Shown here in pieces: positions 1 to 8,789 of a stretch of DNA of 64,000 nucleotides; positions within the stretch are counted from its first letter, which is position 1; each line of letters starts with the position of its first letter. Below the pieces are notes generated by a model. That model ran no database searches, was not told where the DNA came from, and worked only from the letters and a program-made list of their open reading frames with translations. Source of the stretch: Methylophaga muralis (GTDB taxonomy: Bacteria; Pseudomonadota; Gammaproteobacteria; Nitrosococcales; Methylophagaceae); assembly GCF_001720165.1 (NCBI RefSeq), contig NZ_MCRI01000001.1, positions 277,153-341,152 on the forward strand, given 5' to 3'. Position numbers and translations under genes: made by a program.

Positions 1-618
1 CTCTCCATTTCCGGTGCCTCGGATCAGCTGGATGCAACACGGGAATCGTTATCTGAAAATCTCATCGTCGCAGTGATTTTGATTTATCTGGTCTTGGTGG
101 CGATCTTCTCACACTGGGGCTATCCATTAATTATTCTTACCACTGTGCCTTTAGGTATTGCTGGCGGTATTGTGGGATTAGTAGCAGTGAATGCGTCTGG
201 AAGTTTATTAAACGCGATTGGTTTACCAGCAGTGATTCAGCCGTTTGACATGATTACCATGCTGGGCTTTGTCATTTTATTAGGCACAGTAGTCAATAAT
301 CCAATTCTGATCGTCGAACAAGCCAGACGTAATCTGACCGATAAAGCTATCTCAGTGCATATGGCGGTTAATCAGGCGGTTGCAACTCGACTGCGACCTA
401 TTTTAATGTCGACATTGACCACTATTTTCGGTCTGGCACCATTAGTATTTATACCTGGGGCGGGAACCGAGCTTTACCGTGGTGTGGGTATTGTTGTTCT
501 GGTCGGCATTGCGGTTTCCACATTGATCACGCTGACATTTTTGCCAAGTTTATTGGTAACGATTTTGTCTTGGGCAGAACGCAAACGAGGTCGACCGATT
601 CAATCATCACCTGCCTGA
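1..618 (+). CDS. RND-family efflux pump inner-membrane subunit (C-terminal part)
   Basis: This is the last ~205 residues of a resistance-nodulation-division transporter; the open frame runs without a stop from base 1, so the 5' part lies outside the window. Visible are the final membrane segments: a hydrophobic helix at the frame start, a GGIVG-type helix, the conserved stretch LLGTVVNNPILIVEQARR, and two last helices before a short basic tail. AcrB/MexB-type pumps carry this NN-x-ILIVE segment in the second membrane half. It would export small molecules by proton antiport across the inner membrane with a periplasmic adaptor. Substrate and partner genes are not visible. Its 3' end overlaps the convergent lipocalin gene by 19 bp. 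Confidence 0.88.
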   Translation, partial: LSISGASDQLDATRESLSENLIVAVILIYLVLVAIFSHWGYPLIILTTVPLGIAGGIVGLVAVNASGSLLNAIGLPAVIQPFDMITMLGFVILLGTVVNNPILIVEQARRNLTDKAISVHMAVNQAVATRLRPILMSTLTTIFGLAPLVFIPGAGTELYRGVGIVVLVGIAVSTLITLTFLPSLLVTILSWAERKRGRPIQSSPA

Positions 619-1130
619 TCATGTTCGACAAAAATTAGGTCGTCCGTATTAAAACCACGTTGTGATGCTTCATTAATAAAGCGCTCAATTATTGCTTCAT
701 CAACCTGCGGTGTGCGGGCCAACAACCACAAATAGCCGTGGTTTGGGCCCGCCACAAAAGCGTATTGATAATCCTGTTTATCCAGACCGAACACAATATA
801 ACTGCCGTAAAACGGTCCGAAGAACGAAACTTTTAGTTGAGCAATGTCGGTATCGTTGACGAATTTAGCTTTACCTTCAGCCTCTTTCCACTCAGTTTTG
901 TCCTGGTCATAGCCGCGGTTGATCACTTTGACATTGCCGTCATCCCGCAAGCTGTAATCTGCGGTTACGGCGGTTAAGCCGCGTTCAAATGAATGATCGA
1001 GCCGGGCTATTTCATACCATTTACCTAGATAACGCTCCAGCTCAAACCCTGTGACAGGCTCAACCCCTTTGGGAGTTCCAGTGCAAGCAGTTAACACCAT
1101 TGATAGCAGAAGAATGGTAAATAGACGCAT
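600..1130 (-). CDS. blc: Bacterial lipocalin (Blc family), outer-membrane lipoprotein
   Basis: A 176-residue lipocalin. The N-terminus is a lipoprotein signal peptide with lipobox LTAC (Cys16), and it is followed by the family hallmark YLGKWYEIAR (GxW motif of the first beta strand) and the C-terminal LLARTPQVDE segment typical of Blc proteins. Blc proteins are anchored in the outer membrane and bind fatty acids or lysophospholipids, usually under envelope stress. Length is normal for the family. The gene is transcribed alone and overlaps the end of the convergent RND pump gene by 19 bp. The ligand cannot be read from sequence. Confidence 0.9.
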   Translation of the reverse strand: MRLFTILLLSMVLTACTGTPKGVEPVTGFELERYLGKWYEIARLDHSFERGLTAVTADYSLRDDGNVKVINRGYDQDKTEWKEAEGKAKFVNDTDIAQLKVSFFGPFYGSYIVFGLDKQDYQYAFVAGPNHGYLWLLARTPQVDEAIIERFINEASQRGFNTDDLIFVEHDQAGDD

Positions 1131-1180
1131 ATTTCACACACCTTTGGTTAATTTACGAGTTTATATATGAGGTCGCATGT

Positions 1181-1438
1181 ATGAGTGAGACGCTAAGTTT
1201 GGCGGATATTTCCCGGATCATTGAAATGGCCTGGGAGGATCGTACACCGTTTGAAGCGATTTTCCGGCTGTATGGCTTACCGGAGAATCAGGTGATTAAA
1301 TTAATGCAACGTCAAATGAAACCTGGTTCATTTCGTTTATGGCGGGAACGGGTTGCAGGGCGCAAAACCAAACATCAAGCTTTGCGTGATCCGCGTATTT
1401 CGCGGGCCTACTGCCCGACTCAATATAAACCACGCTAA
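1181..1438 (+). CDS. TIGR03643 family small basic protein
   Basis: An 85-residue protein matching from memory the TIGR03643/DUF2805 family: an N-terminal helix-turn-helix-like stretch (LADISRIIEMAWEDRTPFE), then a basic C-terminal half rich in Arg/Lys with the family sequence MKPGSFRLWRERV. No member that I know of has an established function. The HTH-like N-terminus and basic tail suggest nucleic-acid binding, which is inference. It starts 50 bp from the divergent lipocalin gene, so the two promoters must lie close together. A short hairpin with a T run overlaps its stop codon. Confidence 0.8.
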   Translation: MSETLSLADISRIIEMAWEDRTPFEAIFRLYGLPENQVIKLMQRQMKPGSFRLWRERVAGRKTKHQALRDPRISRAYCPTQYKPR

Positions 1439-1455
1439 GCCGCTAGCGTTTTATT
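1432..1455 (+). terminator. Putative rho-independent terminator after the TIGR03643 gene
   Basis: Six-base-pair stem ACGCTA/TAGCGT with a 6-nt loop, followed by TTTTATT. The stem begins inside the last sense codon. It is short, so the call is tentative. Confidence 0.45.
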
Positions 1456-1849
1456 AAACGGCAGTAAAAGCTCTTATTGCAATATAAACGCAACTTAACC
1501 AACCGACCATAAAAATCAAGCTGCGGAACACCGCCATATCTAAGGCGTAAAAAATGGGGTGTAACACTCGGCAAGCTAAGAACAGGATAGCAGCGCCGCT
1601 TAGCTCGCGTAGATTCACACTCGAATAAAAAGCCAGCAAGGTCACTGCCGAATAAAAAATCAGTGCTTCCCAAGCATTTTTCTGTGCTGCTAATACGCGG
1701 GCAGCCACACCGGTTAACTCTGCCTGTTGATCCCTGGGATGACGATTATCAAATATATCAACGTGTTTATAGCGTAGGTAGCCGCCAATAAATGCCAATA
1801 TCATCGGAAAAAACGAGACGATAAATAACACAATAAACAAGGCAGGCAT
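1454..1849 (-). CDS. MAPEG family membrane protein
   Basis: A 131-residue protein with four predicted membrane helices. It has MAPEG (membrane-associated eicosanoid/glutathione metabolism) features: the N-terminal helix, the soluble NRHPRDQQAELTG-type loop, then a helix with the ALIFYSAVTLLA pattern and a CRVLHPIFYALDM segment resembling the R-x-x-H-x-x-x-Y signature. Bacterial members of this kind are of unknown substrate; some MAPEG enzymes are glutathione transferases or peroxidases. The start is an ATG preceded by GGAG at good spacing. It stands alone on the minus strand. Confidence 0.85.
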   Translation of the reverse strand: MPALFIVLFIVSFFPMILAFIGGYLRYKHVDIFDNRHPRDQQAELTGVAARVLAAQKNAWEALIFYSAVTLLAFYSSVNLRELSGAAILFLACRVLHPIFYALDMAVFRSLIFMVGWLSCVYIAIRAFTAV

Positions 1850-1950
1850 GTACCACTCCAGTGAACATTAAATAAATTGATGGGATGAAAACGGTTTACG
1901 ACAGATTCTAGTTTCGGATCATGCCACAAATCTGTTGTAGACGTTGAGAT

Positions 1951-2024
1951 CAATTAATTAACCTGACTTTTATATCAGAGAGTTAGGCCATTATCCGATC
2001 AAATGACCATCCGTTAATTAATTG
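1951..2024. repeat. Widely spaced 12-bp inverted repeat
   Basis: CAATTAATTAAC at 1951-1962 and its exact reverse complement GTTAATTAATTG at 2013-2024, separated by 50 bp, in the gap between the MAPEG gene start and the end of the hydrolase gene. It could be a long-loop hairpin or two regulator half-sites; the AT-rich sequence makes chance possible. Confidence 0.4.
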
Positions 2025-2037
2025 TCCTATCGGTTTA

Positions 2038-2775
2038 TTATTTTTCCAGTTTTTCGTTCAGGAAAGCTAAAAAGCGCTGCCATGATTTTTCATCGGCTGC
2101 AGCATGATATCGATCGATACCAAATACGGTAAACGCATGATCTGCACCGCCGTAGGCAATCATCTCATTTGGTACATTATGCGTTTCAAGTTCAGTGCTC
2201 AGCTGAGCAAACTCCTGCATGCTGATGGCTTTATCAGCAGCACCATGCAATACCAGAACCTCCGCTGTGGTATTGGCATAATCCTGTCCTTCTGGAGTTG
2301 TTAAACCGCCATGGAAACTGACAAAACCTTTAAGATCTTTGCCGGAACGGGCCATTTCTAGCGACGCTGCACCTCCAAAACAATAGCCCATCACTACAAC
2401 TTGCTGTGGATTCGCCCCCAACTCAACCGCTTTATCTAAAGCAGCATTTATCAATAACCGCATTTTCTGCCGATCCTGATACAACTCGCCGGTATGTTGT
2501 TTTTTATCTTTATCCTCTGTCGGACGAATGCCTTTTCCGAATAAATCTGCAGCGAATACCGCATAACCTTCTTCGACCAACATATTGGCTCGTTTAATCT
2601 CGTAATCGGTCAAACCATCCCAATCATGAATTAGCAAAACCAGTGGTGAATTCTGAGCCGGGCTGACGTAATAACCTTCGTAGCTTTCGCCATTAATCTG
2701 ATAATCAATATTTCCAGCCGCAGCCGACAACGAAAACCATGTGAGGCCCAGCAATACGCATTTTTTCAGCAACAT
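2038..2775 (-). CDS. Exported dienelactone hydrolase family protein
   Basis: A 245-residue alpha/beta hydrolase with an N-terminal signal peptide (hydrophobic stretch ending near ...LSAAAG). The dienelactone hydrolase fold is visible: LVLLIHDWDGL oxyanion region, the nucleophile elbow GYCFGG with Cys in place of Ser (family-typical), DKAIS containing the acid region, and GADHAF with the catalytic His. It probably hydrolyses an ester or lactone in the periplasm, with unknown substrate. The start has a good AGGAG site. It is separated from fbp by a terminator, so it is probably its own unit. Confidence 0.88.
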   Translation of the reverse strand: MLLKKCVLLGLTWFSLSAAAGNIDYQINGESYEGYYVSPAQNSPLVLLIHDWDGLTDYEIKRANMLVEEGYAVFAADLFGKGIRPTEDKDKKQHTGELYQDRQKMRLLINAALDKAVELGANPQQVVVMGYCFGGAASLEMARSGKDLKGFVSFHGGLTTPEGQDYANTTAEVLVLHGAADKAISMQEFAQLSTELETHNVPNEMIAYGGADHAFTVFGIDRYHAAADEKSWQRFLAFLNEKLEK

Positions 2776-2834
2776 GCTATCTCCTAAAAATCATGAATGG
2801 ATTATTACGACCAAAAGATCGCCGCAGAGTTGGT

Positions 2835-2859
2835 AAAAAATGGCCATCTATTGGATGGC
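2835..2859 (-). terminator. Rho-independent terminator of fbp
   Basis: On the minus strand, stem GCCATC/GATGGC with a 5-nt loop is followed by CA and TTTTTT (A run at 2835-2840 on the plus strand). It lies directly beyond the fbp stop codon. Confidence 0.75.
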
Positions 2860-2866
2860 AATAAAA

Positions 2867-3877
2867 CTAGGTTTCTTGATGGTAGCGAACAACTCTGTCG
2901 ACTTCATTTTTCGATCCCATAATAACTGGGACTCGCTGGTGAATACTTTCCGGTTGAATATCCAGAATACGCTCTGTTCCAGTCGAGCTAACCCCGCCCG
3001 CCTGCTCAACAATAAAACTCATCGGGTTTGCTTCATACATTAAGCGTAATTTACCGCCTTGTTTAGCAATTTTAGAATCTATCGGATACATGAAAATACC
3101 GCCTCGTGTCAGCACGCGATAGACTTCGGCAACCATCGATGCCACCCAACGCATATTGAAATTTTTCTCACGGTCGCCTTCCAAGCCTTTCATACATTCT
3201 TCAACGTATTTCTGCACTGGAGCTTCCCAAAAACGCTGGTTGGACATATTGATGGCAAATTCGGCGGTATCTTTAGGTATACGCATATTGGGATGGGTCA
3301 GGATAAATTCACCAACATCACTGTCCAGCGTAAAACCATTCACACCATTACCAGTGGTCAGAATCAGCATGGTGGCCGGCCCGTACACGGTAAACCCGGC
3401 ACAAACTTGTTCGGTCCCTTTTTGCATAAAGTCTTTCAAGGTCGGGTTTTTGCAATCATTGGGGCAACGCAAAATGGAAAAAATAGTGCCTACTGAAAGA
3501 TTAATATCAATATTCGATGAGCCATCCAGCGGATCAAAGCAGATCAAATATTTGCCTTTCGGGAATTTGCTGGGAATTTGAATAATTTCTTCAATTTCTT
3601 CGGAGGCCATCGCGGCCAAGTGACCTGTCCATTTCAGATGATCGACCATTACTTCATTGGTGATTATATCCAGCTTTTTCTGCGTTTCACCCTGTACATT
3701 TTCACTGTCGGCATAACCACCTAGGCCAATGATGTTACTGCGACTAACCAAGTGAGATATTTTTTTACAGGCACTAACGATATCGTTCAACAAGCCAGTT
3801 AAATCACCTGTCGAAGCGGGGTGAGCCCTTTGTTCTTCAACAATAAACTGATTAACTGATTTACCGATATCAGACAT
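2867..3877 (-). CDS. fbp: Class I fructose-1,6-bisphosphatase
   Basis: A 336-residue enzyme hydrolysing fructose 1,6-bisphosphate to fructose 6-phosphate in gluconeogenesis and, in methylotrophs, in regenerating sugar phosphates. The FBPase metal-binding signature FDPLDGSSN lies at residues 114-122, followed by [11 protein letters not shown] and, near the C-terminus, the active-site region GGIFMYPID and [13 protein letters not shown]. Length is normal for class I. It is transcribed toward the hydrolase gene and ends in its own terminator. The fhc operon lies upstream on the same strand but behind another hairpin, so co-transcription is unlikely. Confidence 0.96.
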   Translation of the reverse strand: MSDIGKSVNQFIVEEQRAHPASTGDLTGLLNDIVSACKKISHLVSRSNIIGLGGYADSENVQGETQKKLDIITNEVMVDHLKWTGHLAAMASEEIEEIIQIPSKFPKGKYLICFDPLDGSSNIDINLSVGTIFSILRCPNDCKNPTLKDFMQKGTEQVCAGFTVYGPATMLILTTGNGVNGFTLDSDVGEFILTHPNMRIPKDTAEFAINMSNQRFWEAPVQKYVEECMKGLEGDREKNFNMRWVASMVAEVYRVLTRGGIFMYPIDSKIAKQGGKLRLMYEANPMSFIVEQAGGVSSTGTERILDIQPESIHQRVPVIMGSKNEVDRVVRYHQET

Positions 3878-3994
3878 GGAATTTCTCTCTTTGCATGGGG
3901 TATTGAGGTTGAGCTGATGCTGAACAGCGGATAATGAGAGAGTAAACCAGAAAACGGCATAATGCCAAGAAAGCGTTTTGCTTAAAAGAGAATT

Positions 3995-4020
3995 CAGGGA
4001 ATTAGCACGCTAATTCCCTG
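3995..4020 (-). terminator. Hairpin terminator at the end of the fhc operon
   Basis: A perfect 12-bp stem (CAGGGAATTAGC and its complement) with a 2-base loop sits 11 bp beyond the fhcC stop. On the minus strand it is followed by AATTCTCTTTT, a modest T-rich tail. The stem could equally act on plus-strand transcripts, but none is expected here. Confidence 0.65.
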
Positions 4021-4030
4021 TTTAAAGCCT

Positions 4031-4846
4031 TTAAATTTTAATTAAAATCTCGCCCATACCGATGCCACCAACATCGCCAGCGTAACGTCGTACGCGAGAA
4101 AAACCTTCAACATTGGCAAACTGGCTGTCGAGTTTTTTAAACGATGCAAACATCAATGGTAAAAATGCCAATGTATGCGATCCACAATCATTAAAGTTTG
4201 CGGTGATGCCATATTGCGGCATTTTGGTCAGCAGCAAGGTGCCACGTTTCATCGCATAACCTAAATGTTTACCGACATCTCCCAATACGGCTATAGTGCC
4301 GGAAATCATCCGTGATCCGCAGTATTCACCAGCATTACCTTCAATCAAAATCATGCCGCGACGCATATGATCACCGGTACGGGCTCCGGTATTACCAGTC
4401 ACAATAATGATGCCGCCGGTCATACCGTTTTTATAACCGCTACGAGCTGCACCAACAAAATCTCCGGCATTACCGTTAATTTTGATTTGGCCACCTTTCA
4501 TTTCACAGCCAGTGTAAATAAACGTGTTTCCGGTTATTTCAATATTTCCGCCGGTCATAAACTGACCCAGGTAAGCACCAACATCACCTTCGATGGTGAT
4601 ACGGCCTTGACTCATTGCATGACCAATATGATCCAGTTTGGCAGAGCTGTTTTCAAAACGAATATCATTTACATCATCACCACTGATATCAAACAGCTGA
4701 TCAACCGGTAACGTTAAACGACCACTGACCAGTTCCATCGCCGCGATATCTGCAACATCTTTACCCGCCAACTTATCCGGAGTTAATGGTGAGCAATCGA
4801 CACGCTGTGCCAAATCGGTTTTAAGTTTAAGAGTCAGCGCACTCAT
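4031..4846 (-). CDS. fhcC: Formyltransferase/hydrolase complex subunit C (FhcC)
   Basis: A 271-residue homologue of formylmethanofuran dehydrogenase subunit C. The central part is a beta-helix built from repeats of the G-x-x-G-x-x-x-G-x-x-M-x-x-G type (for example GNAGEYCGSRMISG and GDVGKHLGYAMKRG), about residues 75-210, like the GltB C-terminal fold. In methylotrophs the Fhc complex transfers the formyl group from tetrahydromethanopterin to methanofuran and hydrolyses it to formate; subunit C is structural. It is the last gene of fhcBADC and overlaps fhcD by 4 bp, so translation is probably coupled. Confidence 0.95.
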   Translation of the reverse strand: MSALTLKLKTDLAQRVDCSPLTPDKLAGKDVADIAAMELVSGRLTLPVDQLFDISGDDVNDIRFENSSAKLDHIGHAMSQGRITIEGDVGAYLGQFMTGGNIEITGNTFIYTGCEMKGGQIKINGNAGDFVGAARSGYKNGMTGGIIIVTGNTGARTGDHMRRGMILIEGNAGEYCGSRMISGTIAVLGDVGKHLGYAMKRGTLLLTKMPQYGITANFNDCGSHTLAFLPLMFASFKKLDSQFANVEGFSRVRRYAGDVGGIGMGEILIKI

Positions 4847-5745
4847 GCCATGATCTCCTGCAAATGAAAGTGGAATGGACCCAGTTTGCCACCATAATTA
4901 CCGGCGCTGATTCGGCGAATACCATTTTCTGCGCCCAGCTCACAGGCAGCCTGAATGCCGACTCGCATAGCTTTATCGATATCTTCTTTGCTCAACCCAT
5001 CAATAACGATTTCCATTACCGATTCTACTTCCGGAGACAGCTCGGATTTGGTCTGACCTTTTAAGGTTGGACAGAACGCATCATTGGTTGAAGCATTTAA
5101 CGCTTTATATTTGGAGCCTACTTTTGAACCGCTGCGAACCACCCCGCCTGGGAATGGCATAATGATATTCGGTAGCTGTTTCATCGCTTTAACAGCTGCC
5201 TCACACGCCGCCAATGCTTGCGGTTGAGATTCGGCCAGAATCAAAAAGTTACCACCACCAACAGATGAAACTACCCCAGTATTTTCCTGGGTAAGGAATT
5301 CACCATCCATCACCGGAATACGCCAGTAGCGTTTACCGTCAATCATTTTGGATATCTGATAACCATCACCAAAAAAACGCAGGTTTTTACCCAATGCGAT
5401 TTCGGCACCATCATCGCCCTCAATACCAGAGAACAATGCTGATGTTGGGGAAGTAAGTACGCACTGACCGGCACGAGTTTCAACTTGTTTGGCTAAGCCT
5501 TTACCACCCATGGCAAAAATCAAACAAGCGACGCCGGGACGACCATCAGGGGTTTCTGATGGATCCAAAGTTCGTTCAATAGCTGCTTCACAACCGCAGG
5601 CAATAACCGATGTCGCAAACCCGGTGAACGCTGTAGCAGAATGCATCGCCCATTCAAGATTCTGGGCTGTGATGATGATTCGCGTGCCTTTCATCGGAAA
5701 GGCTTCGGCAAAGGTTTTATCAATGCTTACACCATTGATGATCAT
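4843..5745 (-). CDS. fhcD: Formylmethanofuran--tetrahydromethanopterin N-formyltransferase (FhcD)
   Basis: A 300-residue formyltransferase (Ftr family, normal length). It moves the formyl group between 5-formyl-tetrahydromethanopterin and methanofuran in the cytoplasm. Family features visible are the N-terminal DKTFAEAFPMKGTRI, CGCEAAIE, the long Gly-rich stretch SSVGGGNFLILAES, MPFPGGVVRSGSKVGSKYK, and the C-terminal NYGGKLGPFHFHL. It overlaps fhcA (4 bp) and fhcC (4 bp), which marks a tight operon and a stable stoichiometric complex. Confidence 0.97.
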   Translation of the reverse strand: MIINGVSIDKTFAEAFPMKGTRIIITAQNLEWAMHSATAFTGFATSVIACGCEAAIERTLDPSETPDGRPGVACLIFAMGGKGLAKQVETRAGQCVLTSPTSALFSGIEGDDGAEIALGKNLRFFGDGYQISKMIDGKRYWRIPVMDGEFLTQENTGVVSSVGGGNFLILAESQPQALAACEAAVKAMKQLPNIIMPFPGGVVRSGSKVGSKYKALNASTNDAFCPTLKGQTKSELSPEVESVMEIVIDGLSKEDIDKAMRVGIQAACELGAENGIRRISAGNYGGKLGPFHFHLQEIMA

Positions 5746-7409
5746 AGTCTGCCTCCCTTATGCAGCGGCTGAATGGTTAAGCTACCACGACCATCATCGA
5801 TGATTTCATCGTTACTGATTTTGAAGTTGCTCATTTTCAAGGTATGGAATTTATCGAAATATTGCTGCAGCGGTTTTTCAATGCTAACGTCATATTCCGG
5901 TTTGACCACATGGGTTGTGCCCCAAGTAATTTTGATGACCTGGCCGTTGCGCACCACCATCTGACCATCTTTAAAAACATAGTCCGGTTTTTCGAACATC
6001 TTCTCCCGATCGCTGTTATCGGTATACACGGTGATATCTGCCGCCGCACCAATTCCAAGATGTCCACGATCTGCCAGACCTACCAATTTGGCTGCACCTG
6101 CTCGGGTCATGATGGCAATTTCATATAACGAATATTCACGATCCAAAGACGCAAGATGAGTGGCTTTCTGTGCTTCTGGATGTAATGTAGACAGCATATC
6201 GTTGCGGAAAGACTTATCCATCAATAACTTAATCAGATGCGGATAGCTGGTGAATGGTGCACCATTAGGATGATCGGTGGTCAGAAAAATACGCCAAGGA
6301 TCATCGACCATCAAGAAGGTTTCCAGACCTATCATCCATTGCAATGCGTTCACATAACTTTGGTCTTTGTATTTGAATGGCACTACACCGCAACCGGCTT
6401 CACATTCAATATCCATACACACCCATTTGTTAGGGTGGGCATGCGGTGCTCCGGCGAACTGACGCATATTATCGCCAGAAGCAGTTACTGTCTGACCGAA
6501 CAGAATCTGCCCGACATCCACGGTAATGTTTTTATGTTTATTAATCGCTTCCGCAATTTCAGCTGCGCCGGAGGAAAATTTGAAATCGCCCTCTGTGCCG
6601 TAACTGTGAAACTGGATATGTGTCAGATGCATCGGCACACCTTCCGCACCCTGAATGGTATCCAGAGTGGTTTGCATATTGCCTGGTACACCTAGATTAC
6701 AGCCATGTACATGCAAAGGATGAGGTACGCCAATTTCCTGCACTGCACGCGACAATCTATGCAGAATATCGCGAGGCGTGACACCATAAAACTCATTTTT
6801 TTCGTCTAAATCCAGCTTACGCTGATTAAATTTAAAGGCGCTGATACCACCCGGGTTAACTACTTTAAGGCCTACTGCCTGCGCGTGGTTAATGGTCCAG
6901 GCGACATAGTTATTAATGGCTTCCTGATCGGAATTGGCCGCCATCATACGCAGCAGAAAGTCATCACTACCCAGCATCACATAACCACCTTTATCGATAA
7001 TCGGTGTGTCATGCATTTCCATATGAGCCTGACGGGCATTAATCGGCAATACGGCTGGTTCAAAGCCTGCGGTGTAGCCCATCTCTGCGTAACGATAACC
7101 GGTCGTTAAGGTGCTGGGGGCCGCATGACCGGTGCCTGAACGTAATAACTCAGTACGCTCATATACAGCCTGGGCATGGTCTTCCGGCAACATGGTGCGG
7201 GCAATATTGACCTTACCGCCACCGATATGGGTATGCATATCAATGGCACCCGCCATAATGACTTTGCCACGAACATCAATTTCTTCATCAATGCGACCAT
7301 CAGCCGGTTTGTCGACAATGCGGCCATCACGGATATAAATATCCCGCACTACATCGTTTAGATCATGTGCCGGATCAAAAATACGTCCGCCTGTTAGTTT
7401 TAAAAGCAT
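5742..7409 (-). CDS. fhcA: Formyltransferase/hydrolase complex subunit A (FhcA), amidohydrolase
   Basis: A 555-residue amidohydrolase-superfamily protein related to formylmethanofuran dehydrogenase subunit A. The first metal site is visible as DMHTHIGGG (His59, His61); other metal-site candidates are HVHGCNLG, HLTHIQFH and TTDHPNG. It is the hydrolase that releases formate from formyl-methanofuran. It is the second gene of the operon: 12 bp after fhcB, 4-bp overlap with fhcD. Length and motif order are normal; assignment is very secure. Confidence 0.97.
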   Translation of the reverse strand: MLLKLTGGRIFDPAHDLNDVVRDIYIRDGRIVDKPADGRIDEEIDVRGKVIMAGAIDMHTHIGGGKVNIARTMLPEDHAQAVYERTELLRSGTGHAAPSTLTTGYRYAEMGYTAGFEPAVLPINARQAHMEMHDTPIIDKGGYVMLGSDDFLLRMMAANSDQEAINNYVAWTINHAQAVGLKVVNPGGISAFKFNQRKLDLDEKNEFYGVTPRDILHRLSRAVQEIGVPHPLHVHGCNLGVPGNMQTTLDTIQGAEGVPMHLTHIQFHSYGTEGDFKFSSGAAEIAEAINKHKNITVDVGQILFGQTVTASGDNMRQFAGAPHAHPNKWVCMDIECEAGCGVVPFKYKDQSYVNALQWMIGLETFLMVDDPWRIFLTTDHPNGAPFTSYPHLIKLLMDKSFRNDMLSTLHPEAQKATHLASLDREYSLYEIAIMTRAGAAKLVGLADRGHLGIGAAADITVYTDNSDREKMFEKPDYVFKDGQMVVRNGQVIKITWGTTHVVKPEYDVSIEKPLQQYFDKFHTLKMSNFKISNDEIIDDGRGSLTIQPLHKGGRL

Positions 7410-7421
7410 CTTTATCTCCGT

Positions 7422-8696
7422 TTACAGGGCCTGTTCGACCGCACTAAGTACTTCAAACACGCTAGGTAAGCCGCTGTCACGTAATTTTCTAAGCGGAACT
7501 GAAACAACACTGTCGGTTCGGAAAGTGCGTCCTTCATGATCGATTCCTGGAACGCCAACTGGAATATAAACTTCCGGTTCTGACTTAAACTGCATGCCAC
7601 TACGTCCGAGCACAATGGTAGAAGCTGATGATTCGGGTGGTGTAACAGCTGTGTTGAAACTGGAAACCCAGATAACGACATCACTTTCGCCATCAGCAAG
7701 AATACGTCGACCATCGTTTAAAAACGGGTCGTAATCTGGAAAACGACGATTAAACGTTGTACGCATCGGATAACCACTTTGCCAGGAAGCAACTGCATTG
7801 ACTGTGGTATCACCTTCTTTTCCGCCTAATGGCAGACCATTACTGCGTGTGGTGGCGTTAATTTCTTTGATCATTTCACAAACGTTTTGAATAGTAGCTT
7901 CAGCGTGATCGAAATCTAATTGTCCAGCTGACCAGGTCACTACCGAATATTTAGCTGCCTTTAATTTTTCAGCCAAAGCCTGTAACTCACTGACTGCTAA
8001 ACCAGCAACAGTTTCTGCCTGAATCTGTTTGCCTTTCAATAAAGCACGTAATACTGATACCACTTCCGGTAAATCCACATTATCACAGGCAATGACCTGA
8101 GCTTTTTTACCGTTTGGTGAGGTGGATGCGTCGCCACTAGGTTTTTTGCCTAGATAAATGATTTCACGAGACTCAATCTCCTGACCAAACATGCTTTCTT
8201 TATTCCACACCATGCGTTCAAAAAAACGTGGGAAAGTCGATTCGATATCGGTACCAACCACCAGTAACACATCTACCCGATTTCTAACTTCTGTGAGAGT
8301 GGTGGTCATGTAGCCTGTGTCTTGCAACACCAGAATATTGCGAAAAGCGGCTGGGGAATAATAACTATCAATGGTCGCACCGGTTTTATCGGCTAATGCC
8401 ATTGCAGCACGAGCACCATTTAGGTCTGTTCCTAAACCGGCAATCAACGGTTGTTTACTGTTTATCAATAACTCTGCAATGTGAGATACCGCCTGCTCCA
8501 ATGTTACTTCTTTGCCATTGATGCGGGGCTGGATATCGCTAATGGGAGTTTCAAATCCGGGTCGAGTGACAGCATCGCCGTTTTCCAGCACTTTAACGTT
8601 GTTTCCGTTGACCTCTATTGTCAGATCATCAGACGCTATCCCACAAAAAGGACTGGCAACTTCATGCCAAACGGTTGCCGTGCTGTTTTCTGTCAT
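7422..8696 (-). CDS. fhcB: Formyltransferase/hydrolase complex subunit B (FhcB)
   Basis: A 424-residue relative of the molybdopterin-binding subunit B of formylmethanofuran dehydrogenase. The oxidoreductase-like fold is recognisable (GLGTDLNGARAAMALADKTG; LVVGTDIESTFPRFF; LPLGGKEGDTTVNAV), but the N-terminal cluster region reads SPFCGIASDD, with Ser where I expect iron-sulfur cysteines in archaeal enzymes. This agrees with the known loss of redox function in methylotroph Fhc, where B supports the hydrolase. It is the first gene of fhcBADC, with a GAGG site 8 nt before the ATG; the 93 bp upstream should hold the operon promoter. Confidence 0.94.
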   Translation of the reverse strand: MTENSTATVWHEVASPFCGIASDDLTIEVNGNNVKVLENGDAVTRPGFETPISDIQPRINGKEVTLEQAVSHIAELLINSKQPLIAGLGTDLNGARAAMALADKTGATIDSYYSPAAFRNILVLQDTGYMTTTLTEVRNRVDVLLVVGTDIESTFPRFFERMVWNKESMFGQEIESREIIYLGKKPSGDASTSPNGKKAQVIACDNVDLPEVVSVLRALLKGKQIQAETVAGLAVSELQALAEKLKAAKYSVVTWSAGQLDFDHAEATIQNVCEMIKEINATTRSNGLPLGGKEGDTTVNAVASWQSGYPMRTTFNRRFPDYDPFLNDGRRILADGESDVVIWVSSFNTAVTPPESSASTIVLGRSGMQFKSEPEVYIPVGVPGIDHEGRTFRTDSVVSVPLRKLRDSGLPSVFEVLSAVEQAL

Positions 8697-8789
8697 ATCG
8701 CTGTCCTCGATAGTTCTTGCTTTAATAAACTTGGGTCGTTATGACCTGCTTCAACTCCAATAGGCTTTTAGCAGCAATACTGATAATCG

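Noticed and set aside
3059..3581. Open frames of 141-145 codons on the plus strand inside fbp
   Set aside because: They are antisense shadows of fbp; no family match or ribosome site, while the minus-strand protein is clearly FBPase.
6237..6695. 152-codon plus-strand frame inside fhcA
   Set aside because: Shadow of a conserved gene; composition rich in His/Phe/Ile/Thr is typical of antisense frames.
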